Below, piece by piece: positions 55,482 through 64,000 of a stretch of DNA of 64,000 nt. Location: positions 62,001 to 126,000 of the forward strand of contig NZ_AANZ01000002.1 of the NCBI RefSeq assembly GCF_000153105.1, in the 5' to 3' direction. Position 1 is the first letter of the stretch. Each line of letters begins with the position of its first letter. Made by a program: the position numbers and the translations under genes. The DNA is from Blastopirellula marina DSM 3645 (lineage in GTDB: Bacteria; Planctomycetota; Planctomycetia; Pirellulales; Pirellulaceae). The notes beneath the pieces are model-generated. The model made no database searches and was not told the DNA's origin. It saw nothing but the letters and a program-made list of their open reading frames with translations.

Positions 55482-56183
55482 CTATGCTTCGCACTGGCGA
55501 ACCATGTTATCAAGCCAGATCAGCTTGTCTTTTTGCAGCGTCGGCAGCGGGTGGCGATATTTGTCGGCGGTTCCTTCCGCCAACAGCCCGGTGAATGATT
55601 GCTTGCTAGGGATGGTGCGTAGGCAACGCTCGATCAGCGGGCTCAGTTTCTCGCTCAAACCCCACGCATAAACCAGCGGCGTTTGACGACTGCGGGGAAG
55701 TTTCTTGATCCGTTCTTTGGTTCGCGCCGGTGAGAAGATCGAATGCGCGTCGTAGTTCGCTTCCGCTTCTAGGCGTGTAAACTTCTTGATGAACTCGGGA
55801 CTTTTCGGGCTCCGCAAATCCGATAAGTTCAGCACGCGGACGTGCCGCCAATCGCAGTAGCGCATTACTCGCATCACTTGGTATTGCGTCGTATCGGGCT
55901 TGGTCGGCACGAGCGAAATCGAGAGCTCGCTAATCTGATCGGCGGCGATGTGATTGTTGACGGCGACCAGCGGTTGCGACGAGCCGGGGTTCATCATGAT
56001 GAAGACCGCGTCAGGCTGGCGATCGGAGATCTTGTCAACGTCGCTCGGCGTGCAGCTCTTGTCGATGATTTCCAACACGCTGCGGCACGACGCCGTTTCT
56101 TGCGACGCGAGCGCCACCGTATAGAAATGGCCGAAGATGTCGTACGTTGTCTTTAAATCCGCGGCCGGCAGAAACGGTTTCAT
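55482..56183 (-). CDS. DUF1643-like protein
   Basis: The 233-residue protein contains VFIMMNPGSSQPL near 60-72 and the strand VRVLNLSDLRSPKSPEF with a following YAWG near 172, as in DUF1643 proteins (a short soluble family of unknown function). It has no signal peptide. Its start lies 15 bases after the stop of the next gene on the same strand, so they may share a transcript. Confidence 0.68.
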   Translation of the reverse strand: MKPFLPAADLKTTYDIFGHFYTVALASQETASCRSVLEIIDKSCTPSDVDKISDRQPDAVFIMMNPGSSQPLVAVNNHIAADQISELSISLVPTKPDTTQYQVMRVMRYCDWRHVRVLNLSDLRSPKSPEFIKKFTRLEAEANYDAHSIFSPARTKERIKKLPRSRQTPLVYAWGLSEKLSPLIERCLRTIPSKQSFTGLLAEGTADKYRHPLPTLQKDKLIWLDNMVRQCEA

Positions 56184-56198
56184 CTACTCTTCCTTGAT

Positions 56199-56684
56199 TC
56201 AGCGATAGAAGTCGATCCACCGCAGCTTCAACTCGGCGGGATTGTCTTCCAACAGTTTGGCGGGGAGCGTCAATTCAAAGTAGCCCCCCGCGTCGAGCGG
56301 GATTTTCTTCGCACTGTCGACGATCCGAACCACGCTGGCGTAAGGATTATTCCCGAGAGGATGGACGCCTCCGTCGGGTACGGAGACCGTGACCAGCGAT
56401 TTTCCGGTACTCGAGACCGACCAAGTGACGTCACCGACTCGCAACGATTCGAGCCCCTTCAGATGCAGCCGCACCACCAGCGGGCTCGGCCATTTGTCCG
56501 TGGTCCGCTTGATCGTCGCTTTGTCGATGCCGTGCGGAGAGACGATATCCAGGATCGTCGTTTTCTCTTCCGTAAGCACACGAACTTGCGTGTTATCACG
56601 ACCGACCTGCACCGTGAGCGGCGCCGGTTTGGACGCCGGATCGGCCGAGAGCAATGCCGCGGCGACAAGGAGGGTAGAGATCAT
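56199..56684 (-). CDS. Exported beta-rich hypothetical protein
   Basis: A 161-residue protein with a short signal-like N-terminus (ISTLLVAAALLSADPA). The rest is beta-strand-rich (TVQVGRDNTQVRVLTEEKTTILDIVS, LVVRLHLKGLESLRVGD) and ends in LRWIDFYR. No domain is recognised. It is probably periplasmic. Confidence 0.7.
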   Translation of the reverse strand: MISTLLVAAALLSADPASKPAPLTVQVGRDNTQVRVLTEEKTTILDIVSPHGIDKATIKRTTDKWPSPLVVRLHLKGLESLRVGDVTWSVSSTGKSLVTVSVPDGGVHPLGNNPYASVVRIVDSAKKIPLDAGGYFELTLPAKLLEDNPAELKLRWIDFYR

Positions 56685-57013
56685 CGCGAGATTCCTTTCA
56701 TGGACAACCGAATGAACGTCGTTTTTTTCTTCGTAGCCCGCCGTGCAAATTTTGAGGTTGCGCTATTTAGTCGAAAAGAAGAATGGAACACAGCCAAGCT
56801 ACGGATGAAGAACAGTAAAACACGGTCGGAATCGAACCAAGAATCGTCACACTAGCCCGCTGCGCTAGCGAGGGGATGCGAGTCGCCACTTCAATCCATG
56901 CTCATATCGCCAGCCGCATTCACTCGCTGGCGCTGCTGACTACGAAGAAAAACGTCCAGCTCTCTATCCTAACGTTTTTGGAACTTACGCAGAACCAAGG
57001 ATAAATTCCTCGC
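56685..57013. other. Intergenic region, nothing recognised
   Basis: About 330 bases between the exported hypothetical gene and the DUF1559 gene, with both flanking genes on the minus strand. A tRNA-like stretch (GGTCGGAATCGAACC near 56823) was examined and does not fold into a tRNA. No open frame is convincing. Confidence 0.5.
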
Positions 57014-58102
57014 TCAATAATCACCGATCGTTTCGCCGCCATTTCTCGTGCCGAGTGCGCCCCATACGCCGTAAGGGCTAGCAACTTTTGTTTCGCTCAT
57101 TTGCTGCGGCGTGAGCGTCGGTTGGGTGAGATCGCCGGCGTCGATATCCTGAGAGAGGAATCGGACCGCTCCACTCCCCAATACAACATGCGCGCCGCCG
57201 CGATGGCAACTGCCGGTCGAATAAAGTCCGTCGACCGCTTCGCTTCCATCCACCGCACAGCTCGGACTGTTGGGCGGCGACACCGTATTGAACAGACTGT
57301 CACCGGCGGAACCATCAGCCCAGCGCCCGCCGCGGCCCAAGTCGCTTAGCATTATATTTGAGTCGTAGTTGGATTTGCTCCACGAAGCGCGTGTTTTTTG
57401 ACACAAGCTGGGATCTTCCAAGAAGCTTGTAGGCTGCTTGATTGCGTATTGGCCGACGACCAAGCGATCGTCGATCGAGCCGATCTCGCCAACCATGATT
57501 GTATTGCTTGCGCCATCGGTGATTTGGCTGAATCGGAGATACTTAGAGCACGCGAAGAATCCGCGTGCGACAGTCGGCTGGTGAATCTCTCGCGCCATGT
57601 CCCCGATGCAAAACGCGTAGTTGGTTTGGCCGAAGTCTCCTTCTCTCGGAGCCGCGCTGGGACACTCTAGAAATTCCAATTGAGTTGTCCACGGCCCATA
57701 ATCGGCGATCCAAGGCGCCGGCCCCATCGCTGGATAAAGCGTTCCATCTGCATTCAGCGGCGCTGAGATTTGATCGTAAAGGGCTGTTTGCTCCAATTGC
57801 GGCAACAACGAGATCATACCGCTTAGTCGATTCGCATTTCCTTGCATCGGATCTTCTATCGAGTTGGTCCCTCCCATGGCCGCCGGCAAACATCTCCAGG
57901 TTGAATCGTAGTTGATGACTGCGAGTCCGATGTGCTTGAGGTTGTTGGCGCATTGTGCTCGACGAGCCGACTCACGGCTTGTTCCGCAAGTCGGAATTAG
58001 CAGCCCAACCAACACCACTACGATGCCGATGACGAACAGCAGCTCTAACAGCGTGAACCCTCGATTCAATTTTTGCGTTCCGCAGCGATAGAAAGTCTGC
58101 AT
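57014..58102 (-). CDS. DUF1559 prepilin-like protein, H-x9-DG altered
   Basis: ATG 58102 has AAAGGA 7 bases upstream and gives a leader MQTFYRCGTQKLNRGFTLLELL. The 362-residue protein has the DUF1559 body (RRAQCANNLKHIGLAVINYD, DGASNTIMVGEIG). The C-terminal motif reads HRGGAHVVLGSG, so the usual ADG is GSG. The last 40 residues (DAGDLTQPTLT to GGETIGDY) nearly match the product of the gene just upstream (58205-58810), indicating a duplication. Confidence 0.88.
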   Translation of the reverse strand: MQTFYRCGTQKLNRGFTLLELLFVIGIVVVLVGLLIPTCGTSRESARRAQCANNLKHIGLAVINYDSTWRCLPAAMGGTNSIEDPMQGNANRLSGMISLLPQLEQTALYDQISAPLNADGTLYPAMGPAPWIADYGPWTTQLEFLECPSAAPREGDFGQTNYAFCIGDMAREIHQPTVARGFFACSKYLRFSQITDGASNTIMVGEIGSIDDRLVVGQYAIKQPTSFLEDPSLCQKTRASWSKSNYDSNIMLSDLGRGGRWADGSAGDSLFNTVSPPNSPSCAVDGSEAVDGLYSTGSCHRGGAHVVLGSGAVRFLSQDIDAGDLTQPTLTPQQMSETKVASPYGVWGALGTRNGGETIGDY

Positions 58103-58204
58103 GGCGATTCCTTTGGCGAGGTCCGATCTGCGCAACCGGATGAAAAAACAGCCGCTTATGTAAACTATCCAAGCACGAAGAATTCGGCCAGCAAAAAGTG
58201 AGAT

Positions 58205-58810
58205 TCAATAATCACCGATCGTTTCGCCGCCATCTTTTGTCCCGAGTGCTCCCCACACGCCGTAAGGGCTCGCAACTTTTGTTTCGGCCATTTGCTCTTG
58301 CGTCAGCGTGGGTTGAGTCAGATCGCCGGCGTCGATTGTCTCAGCTATGAATCGAACTGCAGCGTCCGCCAGCAAGACTTGGGCGCCATCGTGATGAACA
58401 CTACTGACCGAATAAAGACCGTCAGCGGCGTCCCTTCCGCCAACGGCACAACTCGGGCTGTTCGGGGGCAGAATCGTATTGATCAGACTATCGCCAGGCG
58501 AGCCGTCGGCCCAGCGACCGCCGCGGCCTAATTGGCTTAGTGGAACCGTTTTGTCGTAGAACTTTGGATCCCTACTCGAGAGCGTATCGAAGCACAAGCG
58601 AGGTGTTTCCAAAATATCCGGGGACTGTCCAGTGGCGAATTGGCCGATGACCACGCGGCCGAGCAAAAAGTTGGCGTTAAAGTCAGCGGGAAAGTAGCGG
58701 TGATATTCCCAGACGATCGCAACCAGTACTTTCGCCAACAGCAGGGCCAGCGCCGCGCAGGCGAGCCTTGGTAGTTGGCTGCGAAGCTTGAATGCGTTTG
58801 CCTGATTCAC
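58205..58810 (-). CDS. Truncated DUF1559 paralogue with a new N-terminal membrane segment
   Basis: A 201-residue protein. Its C-terminal part from about residue 45 copies the end of the neighbouring DUF1559 protein (LGRGGRWADGS, NSPSCAVGG, DAGDLTQPTLT, GGETIGDY). The N-terminus instead has one hydrophobic helix (LACAALALLLAKVLVAIVW) and no prepilin cleavage motif. The H-x9-DG motif is HHDGAQVLLADA. It is a shortened, rearranged copy and may be membrane-bound or degenerating. Confidence 0.75.
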   Translation of the reverse strand: MNQANAFKLRSQLPRLACAALALLLAKVLVAIVWEYHRYFPADFNANFLLGRVVIGQFATGQSPDILETPRLCFDTLSSRDPKFYDKTVPLSQLGRGGRWADGSPGDSLINTILPPNSPSCAVGGRDAADGLYSVSSVHHDGAQVLLADAAVRFIAETIDAGDLTQPTLTQEQMAETKVASPYGVWGALGTKDGGETIGDY

Positions 58811-58960
58811 TTGCTACGGAGTAGTTCCGCCCTCGCTGGGGGATTGGAATCTCTACTGCGCAGCGTAGCCGATATTTTCGCTTGGTTCCACTTGCTGGTT
58901 GTTGCCGAGAAAAAATGGACGCCGGCCATCGAGGAGTGCCCGCTTGAGGACCCGAGAATT

Positions 58961-59428
58961 CTATTTCGAGCGGTTGAAGACCTCATCCAGACGGCTTACC
59001 AGAGTCGCTAGTTGAGATGTCCCGACCAGCCGGTCTTGCACTTCACCTGCGTGGAAGACGAGCAACGTGGGATATTGGGTGATGTCGTATTTCTGGGAGA
59101 GGAATAAATTGCTCTCGACGTCGACTTCGCAGAAGCGAACTCGGTCGGCGTATTGCTGCTTCAATCGCTGCAACAGCGGTTTGGATGTGGCGCACTCGGG
59201 GCACCAGCGGGTTCCCATCAAGACGACAACCGGTTCAGGCTGCTCCAGCACATCCCTTGCAAAACTCTCATCGGTGACCTGCTGCAGACGAGGAAGCTTT
59301 TCCGAGGCGGACTCTAGGTCAGTAGTTGGAGCGGAACTGCGAGAACATCCCGCCATGAGCAGACCCAGTAGAGCAGCATAGATCATGCGCTGCATCAGGC
59401 GACGGGGTGGTGCTGGGCTGTAATTCAT
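58961..59428 (-). CDS. Thioredoxin-like lipoprotein
   Basis: A 155-residue protein with a lipoprotein signal (MIYAALLGLLMAGC). The thioredoxin fold follows: PVVVLMGTRWCPECATSKPLLQRL, then FCEVDVESN and QYPTLLVFHAGEVQDRLVG. The active site is WCPEC in place of the thioredoxin WCGPC. It probably acts as a thiol-disulfide protein outside the cytoplasm. It lies 86 bases downstream of the His-rich lipoprotein gene at the end of the metal-efflux run. Confidence 0.88.
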   Translation of the reverse strand: MNYSPAPPRRLMQRMIYAALLGLLMAGCSRSSAPTTDLESASEKLPRLQQVTDESFARDVLEQPEPVVVLMGTRWCPECATSKPLLQRLKQQYADRVRFCEVDVESNLFLSQKYDITQYPTLLVFHAGEVQDRLVGTSQLATLVSRLDEVFNRSK

Positions 59429-59514
59429 GACCGTGGGCCCAAAAAACGTCGGCCGACGGTCGACTGCAATCAGCTGCAGTCAACCGTCGCGCCGAACGCG
59501 GGGAAGTCGTCGTC

Positions 59515-59910
59515 TTACGAATCGGTTTCCAGCGTCTCCGGTTTGGGAGGATCTTCGCCGTACTTGGCTTTGTAGCGAGCGGCGAATTTATCAAAAAGCT
59601 CGGGCGAGCAGACAAAGCATTGCGAATCGGGACAATTGTGATCTTCGCACCAATCCCCTTTTTCTTTGAACCCGGGAATCAGCTTGCTATCGCACTGCGC
59701 GCAAACCTCTTCCGGAACGCCATGTTCGACGCACCACCATTCGCCGTGAACATGGTCATGTTCGTCTCCGTGTTCGTGATCATGGTCGTGGTGCTCCGCA
59801 TCATGGTCGCCCATCGCGGTCTCACTAGCGCCGCAACCGGTTAACGACAGAGCAGCAACCGCCAGTAGGGCGACCGCCAGACTCGAAAAACCAAACATCG
59901 ACTTCATCAA
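59515..59910 (-). CDS. His/Cys-rich metal-binding lipoprotein
   Basis: A 131-residue lipoprotein (LAVAALSLTGC). The mature part has an unusually dense metal-binding cluster (HDAEHHDHDHEHGDEHDHVHG, about 36-56), then EWWCVEHGVPEEVCAQC and GDWCEDHNCPDSQCFVC. It probably binds Zn, Cu or Co at the outer or inner membrane and may hand metal to the RND pump encoded immediately upstream (59946). The longest His run is interrupted by Asp, Glu and Gly. Confidence 0.85.
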   Translation of the reverse strand: MMKSMFGFSSLAVALLAVAALSLTGCGASETAMGDHDAEHHDHDHEHGDEHDHVHGEWWCVEHGVPEEVCAQCDSKLIPGFKEKGDWCEDHNCPDSQCFVCSPELFDKFAARYKAKYGEDPPKPETLETDS

Positions 59911-59945
59911 GTTTCTCCTTGTTCAACTTAAAAACAGAATTCTCG

Positions 59946-62900
59946 TTAAACCGACACAACCTCTGGCTTCTGACCAGAATCAGGCTGGATCGGTTGTTCT
60001 TCCGGTTCAAACTCTCCGTCATCATCGTCGTCGCCGCCCGAACTTGATTGTTCGGCCGGCAGATTAAACACGACGTAGAGCACGCGCAGGACCAGCAAGC
60101 TCATAACCATCGCGCTGCAGACGCCGCCGATCACGACCGTCGCTAAGGGGCGCTGTACTTCGGCGCCCATGCCGGTGCTGAAGGCCATCGGTACAAAACC
60201 TAGACTGGCGACCAGCGTCGTCATCAGAATGGGGCGCAGACGCGTCATCGCCGCTTCTTCGACCGCTTCGTCCAGGTTTCTCCCGCGTCGCCGCAGTTGG
60301 CGAATGGTGGAAACCAATAACATATCGTCCAGCACGGCGACGCCGGAAAGCGCGATGAAGCCGACCGCCGCTGATATGGAGAACGGCATGTCGCGAATCC
60401 AGAGCGCGACGACGCCGCCGATCCAAGCAAAGGGAACGCCGGTGAAGACGCGCAGCGAATCGATCCAGTTGCGGTAGGTCATGTAAAGCAAAGCGAAAAT
60501 CATGAGCAGCGCAATCGGCACGACAATCATCAGCCGCTGTTGGGCGCGCTGCAGATTCTCGAACTGTCCGCCCCATTCGACGCGATAGCGCCCCGGCGGC
60601 AGCGCAACTTGCTCGGCGACTGCTTGACGAGCTGCGGCGACAAAGCTCCCCATGTCTCGTCCGCGAACGTTCGACTCGATCGTGATCCGCCGCTGATACC
60701 ACTCACGCTTGATCGTGTTGGGCTCTTCCACACGTTCGATCGACGCTAATCGAGAGAGCGGGATGCGCTGCCCTGTTGACGTCGCCACCAAAATGTCGGC
60801 GATCGCGGCGGGGTCGGCGCGGACTCTTTCAGGCAGCCGAATGATCAGCGGAAAGCGGAGCTGACCCTCGTAAACTTCTCCCACATGATGGCTCCCCAAC
60901 GAACGCACCAGATTCATGATGTTGCTCGCAGGTACGCCGTACCGCGCAATCTGATCCTGTTTGATCTTGATTTGCAGCACTGGTTGGCCGGTGACCTGCT
61001 CGACTTTGACGTCGGCGGCGCCGTCGATGGTTTTCAGGACTTGTTCAATCTCGGCCGCTTTGCTGGCCATCACATCCAGATCGTCGCCATACAGGATCGC
61101 CGCGACATCGGATCGGACGCCTGAGATCATCTCGTTCATCCGCATCTCGATCGGCTGCGACATGGCCAAGCGAGGTCCCGGCAGATCACGCAGTTCTTCT
61201 TGAATGAGCACCGTCAGCTCATCCTGCGATTCGGCGCGTTTCCACTGTTCACGGGGGCGCAACGTGATGAACAAGTCGGTCAATTCCGTCCCCATCGGGT
61301 CGGTCGCAACCTCGGCGGTGCCGACGCGACTCCAAGCATGGGCGATCTCGTCCGGAAACTTCTCCAGCAGCACTTTTTCCATCCGCGTGTTGTAGCGAAT
61401 CGATTCTTCCAGGTCCGTTCCGGCGAGCCGGACCACGTTCAGCGTAATGGCCCCTTCCGAAAGACGCGGCACAAATTCGGAACCGAGGTTAGGAGCGATC
61501 AGTCCAAACACGGCCACAAAGATGCAGAGCGCCGCGCCAATCACGACAAACTTGTTGTGCATCGTGTAGCGCAGTATAGGAACGTAAAGTCGCTTGAGCC
61601 AGCGAATTAACAGCGGCTCGGTTTCGGTCAGATTGCGAGGCAACAGAAAGCTGGCCAGCACCGGCATCAATGTTAGCGACAAAACCATCGATCCGGCCAA
61701 AGCCATGATGACGGTCATCGCCATCGGGCGAAACAGTTTGCCTTCCACGCCTTCCAGCGTCAGGATCGGCAGGTACACGATCATGATGATCAGTTCGCCA
61801 TACATGGTCGGCTTGCGAACTTCGACCGCCGCATCGCGGATGATCTCTAGACGACTTCGCCCTTGCGTGTCGTGAGACAAATGGCGAACGCAGTTCTCGA
61901 TCATCACCACCGAGCTGTCGACCACTAGGCCAAAGTCAATCGCCCCTAGACTCAACAGGCTAGCGGCGATCCCAAACTGCAGCATTCCCGAAAAGGCGAA
62001 CAACATCGACAGCGGAATCGCCAAAGCGACGATGAAGCCTGCCCGCAAGTTGCCCAGGAAGATAAAGAGCACGGCGACCACCAGCAAACCACCCTCGAAC
62101 AGGTTCTTTTGCACCGTGTGAATCACATGGTCGACCAGTTCCGTCCGGTCGTAGACCGTTTTGATGGTGACGCCTGCCGGCAACGTGCTGCGTACTTGTT
62201 CTAGTTTGTCCTTCAGCGCCCAGGTCACCTGGTGGCTGTTCTCGCCCATCAGCATGAAGCCCAGCCCGAGCACGGCTTCTCCTTGACCATCCGCGGTCAC
62301 CGTGCCGCGACGAATCTCATGGCCGATCTTGACTTCGGCGACATCGCTAACGCGAATCGGCGCGCCATCTTTGGCCTTGATGACGATGTCTTGGATCTGA
62401 TCGACGCTCACGGTGCGCCCGACGCCGTGAACCAACAGCATTTCACTGCCATCGGTGATTGCGCCTCCTCCTACGTTTTCGTTATTGGCGCGAACGGCGT
62501 CGCTGACCTCCTCGAAGGTCAATCCATGTTTGATCACCTGATCGGGATCGAGCCGGATCTGGTATTGCTTTTCGTAGCCTCCCCAACTGTTGACCTCGGC
62601 CACGCCGGGAACCGATCGCAACTGAGGTTTCACCACCCAGTCGTGCAGCGTTCGCAACTCGGTCAGCCGCGCGACGCGCTCCGCATCACTCACCTGCGAG
62701 AAGTCGACTCCTTCGTAGGTCAACACGTAGTGAAACACTTCACCCAGCCCGGTGGAGACCGGTCCCATCTGAGGACGCTCGATCCCCGCCGGCAATTGCA
62801 CCGAGCCGATTCGCTCGTTGATCAGCTGCCGAGCAAAATAGATGTCGACTCCATCCTCAAACGTTACAACGACCTGAGAGAGGCCAAACTTCGAGATCGA

Positions 62901-63149
62901 TCGCATCACCGTCAGCCCCGGCAGACCGCTAATGCTCTGTTCGACGGGAAACGTAATCTGCTTCTCGACTTCTTCCGAAGAGAGAGCAGGCGCCGTCGTG
63001 TTGATTTGCACCTGAACCGGCGTCGTATCCGGAAAAGCGTCGATATCAAGCTGCTGGAGCGCAAAGACGCCGGCGACCGCCAACACGATGGTCGCCAGGA
63101 TCACCAGCGCGCGGTTCCGCAGCGAAAAGTCAATTAATGCGTTGAGCAT
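59946..63149 (-). CDS. Heavy-metal RND efflux pump (CzcA/CusA-type)
   Basis: ATG 63149 follows GGGAGA. The 1067-residue inner-membrane protein is a full-length HME-RND transporter: first helix ALVILATIVLAVAGVFAL, the large periplasmic loops, and helix 4 with DFGLVVDSSVVMIEN, whose DFGxxVDxxVVxxEN pattern is closer to divalent-cation (Czc-like) than to Cu/Ag (Cus-like) pumps. The second half repeats the plan (VGFIALSGVAVLDDMLL). The C-terminus is acidic (GGDDDDDGEFEPEEQ). Powered by proton influx, it should export metal through an adaptor and an outer-membrane channel. Confidence 0.93.
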   Translation of the reverse strand: MLNALIDFSLRNRALVILATIVLAVAGVFALQQLDIDAFPDTTPVQVQINTTAPALSSEEVEKQITFPVEQSISGLPGLTVMRSISKFGLSQVVVTFEDGVDIYFARQLINERIGSVQLPAGIERPQMGPVSTGLGEVFHYVLTYEGVDFSQVSDAERVARLTELRTLHDWVVKPQLRSVPGVAEVNSWGGYEKQYQIRLDPDQVIKHGLTFEEVSDAVRANNENVGGGAITDGSEMLLVHGVGRTVSVDQIQDIVIKAKDGAPIRVSDVAEVKIGHEIRRGTVTADGQGEAVLGLGFMLMGENSHQVTWALKDKLEQVRSTLPAGVTIKTVYDRTELVDHVIHTVQKNLFEGGLLVVAVLFIFLGNLRAGFIVALAIPLSMLFAFSGMLQFGIAASLLSLGAIDFGLVVDSSVVMIENCVRHLSHDTQGRSRLEIIRDAAVEVRKPTMYGELIIMIVYLPILTLEGVEGKLFRPMAMTVIMALAGSMVLSLTLMPVLASFLLPRNLTETEPLLIRWLKRLYVPILRYTMHNKFVVIGAALCIFVAVFGLIAPNLGSEFVPRLSEGAITLNVVRLAGTDLEESIRYNTRMEKVLLEKFPDEIAHAWSRVGTAEVATDPMGTELTDLFITLRPREQWKRAESQDELTVLIQEELRDLPGPRLAMSQPIEMRMNEMISGVRSDVAAILYGDDLDVMASKAAEIEQVLKTIDGAADVKVEQVTGQPVLQIKIKQDQIARYGVPASNIMNLVRSLGSHHVGEVYEGQLRFPLIIRLPERVRADPAAIADILVATSTGQRIPLSRLASIERVEEPNTIKREWYQRRITIESNVRGRDMGSFVAAARQAVAEQVALPPGRYRVEWGGQFENLQRAQQRLMIVVPIALLMIFALLYMTYRNWIDSLRVFTGVPFAWIGGVVALWIRDMPFSISAAVGFIALSGVAVLDDMLLVSTIRQLRRRGRNLDEAVEEAAMTRLRPILMTTLVASLGFVPMAFSTGMGAEVQRPLATVVIGGVCSAMVMSLLVLRVLYVVFNLPAEQSSSGGDDDDDGEFEPEEQPIQPDSGQKPEVVSV

Positions 63150-63160
63150 CCGTTCTCCCT

Positions 63161-64000
63161 TTATTCTTCCACGCAACAGCCGGCGCCCAAACCGTTTTTC
63201 AACAGTTGGGCTCGCAGCACGTCGCTGCCGGTTGTGGCAATCACTTCACCCGGCAGGACGCCGGCGATTACTTCGGTGTAACCGTCGTGAGACGCTCCTA
63301 ACCGCACCGAGCGAACGTGAAAGACCTTGGGGCTTTCGGGACTGTTAAAGTAGTTTTTGTCGCGGATGAAGACCGTCCGGCAACAGCCTTCCCAGTGGAC
63401 AGACGCGGAGGGTATCGCGATGGCGCTGGGCTCTTCACGCAACACGATCCGACCGATTCCATAGGTCTTATCTCGCAATCGACCTTGGGGGTTGGCCAGC
63501 ACCGCACGAACCTTCACCATGCGCGTCTGAGGATCGGCTGTCGTACTGATCCAGTCCACCTGACCGACAACCTCCTGCGCACTTCCGTCGGCTTGAAAGC
63601 GGACCTTCTGTCCGACGACGACTTGCTCTACATCTTCCAAAGGAATATCCAGCATCAACCACATCTGGTCAGCGCTGACGATGCGGAACAGAGACCGATG
63701 CGTATCGACGACCTCTCCCTGGGTGACGTTGCGTTCGGCGACCACTCCCGCAATGGAAGCGCGAACCGGCAGCAGGTTGGCGGTCGAGACCTCCGCTTTC
63801 AAACGAGAGCCAAGCGACTCGGGAACGCCTAGAAAGCGGAGCTGCTCAAACGCTTCGCGTTCCGAGACCTGCTGCAGCGACTCGATATCGGGCGAAAGCC
63901 CTAGGTTCTCGAGCGATTGGGCGATGCTCAAGATCTCCGCTTCTGATTTGGACAAGTCGGCGTCAGCTTCCAAAAGTCGAATGCCGGCCACCGCGTTGCG
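63161..64000 (-). CDS. RND efflux periplasmic adaptor subunit (5' part beyond window)
   Basis: The reading frame runs off the end of the window, so the N-terminus is missing. The 279 visible residues start in a coiled-coil hairpin (EAEILSIAQSLENLGL), then a lipoyl/barrel-sandwich half (VRASIAGVVAERNVTQGEVVDTHRSLFRIV), a beta-barrel (VEQVVVGQKVRFQADG) and a C-terminal membrane-proximal domain ending GAGCCVEE. It is the adaptor of the RND pump, 11 bases ahead of it on the minus strand. The Cys pair near the end is unusual and may bind metal. Confidence 0.92.
   Translation of the reverse strand, partial: RNAVAGIRLLEADADLSKSEAEILSIAQSLENLGLSPDIESLQQVSEREAFEQLRFLGVPESLGSRLKAEVSTANLLPVRASIAGVVAERNVTQGEVVDTHRSLFRIVSADQMWLMLDIPLEDVEQVVVGQKVRFQADGSAQEVVGQVDWISTTADPQTRMVKVRAVLANPQGRLRDKTYGIGRIVLREEPSAIAIPSASVHWEGCCRTVFIRDKNYFNSPESPKVFHVRSVRLGASHDGYTEVIAGVLPGEVIATTGSDVLRAQLLKNGLGAGCCVEE

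Noticed and set aside
56810-56880. tRNA-like sequence
   Set aside because: Contains a T-arm-like TCGGAATCGAACC but no cloverleaf can be formed.

Overview
The window reads as chromosomal DNA of a planctomycete, most likely Pirellulales (Blastopirellula/Bremerella-like). This rests on protein families rather than a database match: four DUF1559 prepilin-like proteins, a DUF1549/DUF1553 protein beside a Tat-exported DUF1501 protein, a DUF1598 protein, DUF481 and DUF2752 proteins, ECF sigma factors with unusual partners, FHA and Ser/Thr-kinase signalling, and many exported proteins of unknown function. Genes are dense and on both strands. One tRNA gene is present (tRNA-Arg, anticodon TCG). There is no rRNA, CRISPR array or recognisable transposase.

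Layout. 0-2 kb: the end of a sensor histidine kinase, an overlapping FixJ-type response regulator and a methyltransferase. 2.4-8.7 kb: tRNA-Arg, an FHA protein, a copper P-type ATPase with YHS and heavy-metal-binding N-terminal modules, and a double amidohydrolase whose second half has lost the metal-binding motif. 9-10.3 kb: a DUF481 outer-membrane-type protein and a small protein. 10.8-18.3 kb: a co-oriented signalling block (coiled-coil membrane protein, FHA protein, multi-pass Ser/Thr kinase, two tiny one-helix membrane proteins, a membrane protein, an RNA polymerase sigma factor, an AIM24 protein and a probable anti-sigma factor). 18.3-29.4 kb: DUF1559 and lipoprotein genes, an ABC exporter pair, an SGNH hydrolase/exported methyltransferase/APC permease run, a TPR protein with a DUF2752 protein, and another DUF1559/lipoprotein pair. 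29.6-30.0 kb: a 39-bp tandem repeat array. 30-34.6 kb: a shikimate-dehydrogenase-like protein without its catalytic residues, small proteins, an LRR protein and a thiol-redox operon. 34.9-39.1 kb: an ECF sigma factor coupled to a membrane-anchored DUF1549/DUF1553 protein, then a DUF1501 protein. 39.3-45 kb: flavin disulfide reductase, hemerythrin, DUF4261, AraC and DUF1598 genes. 45.3-48.8 kb: dnaE. 49-55.4 kb: an exported endonuclease/phosphatase-family protein and a carbohydrate cluster (DUF4432 epimerase-like, cupin isomerase-like, TIM-barrel isomerase, Gfo/Idh oxidoreductase). 55.5-58.8 kb: hypothetical genes and a duplicated DUF1559 pair. 59-64 kb: a heavy-metal RND efflux operon with a His-rich lipoprotein and a thioredoxin-like lipoprotein.

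The most unusual item is at 53774-54204. A four-helix-bundle (S23/intervening-sequence type) gene, broken by two in-frame TAA codons but with no frameshift, lies between 31-bp inverted repeats matching at 29 of 31 positions. A diverged solitary copy of the same 31-bp motif lies at 33094-33124. This looks like a small non-autonomous element or IVS relic inside the carbohydrate cluster.

All functional calls come from reading motifs and domain architecture in the sequence. No similarity search was run.
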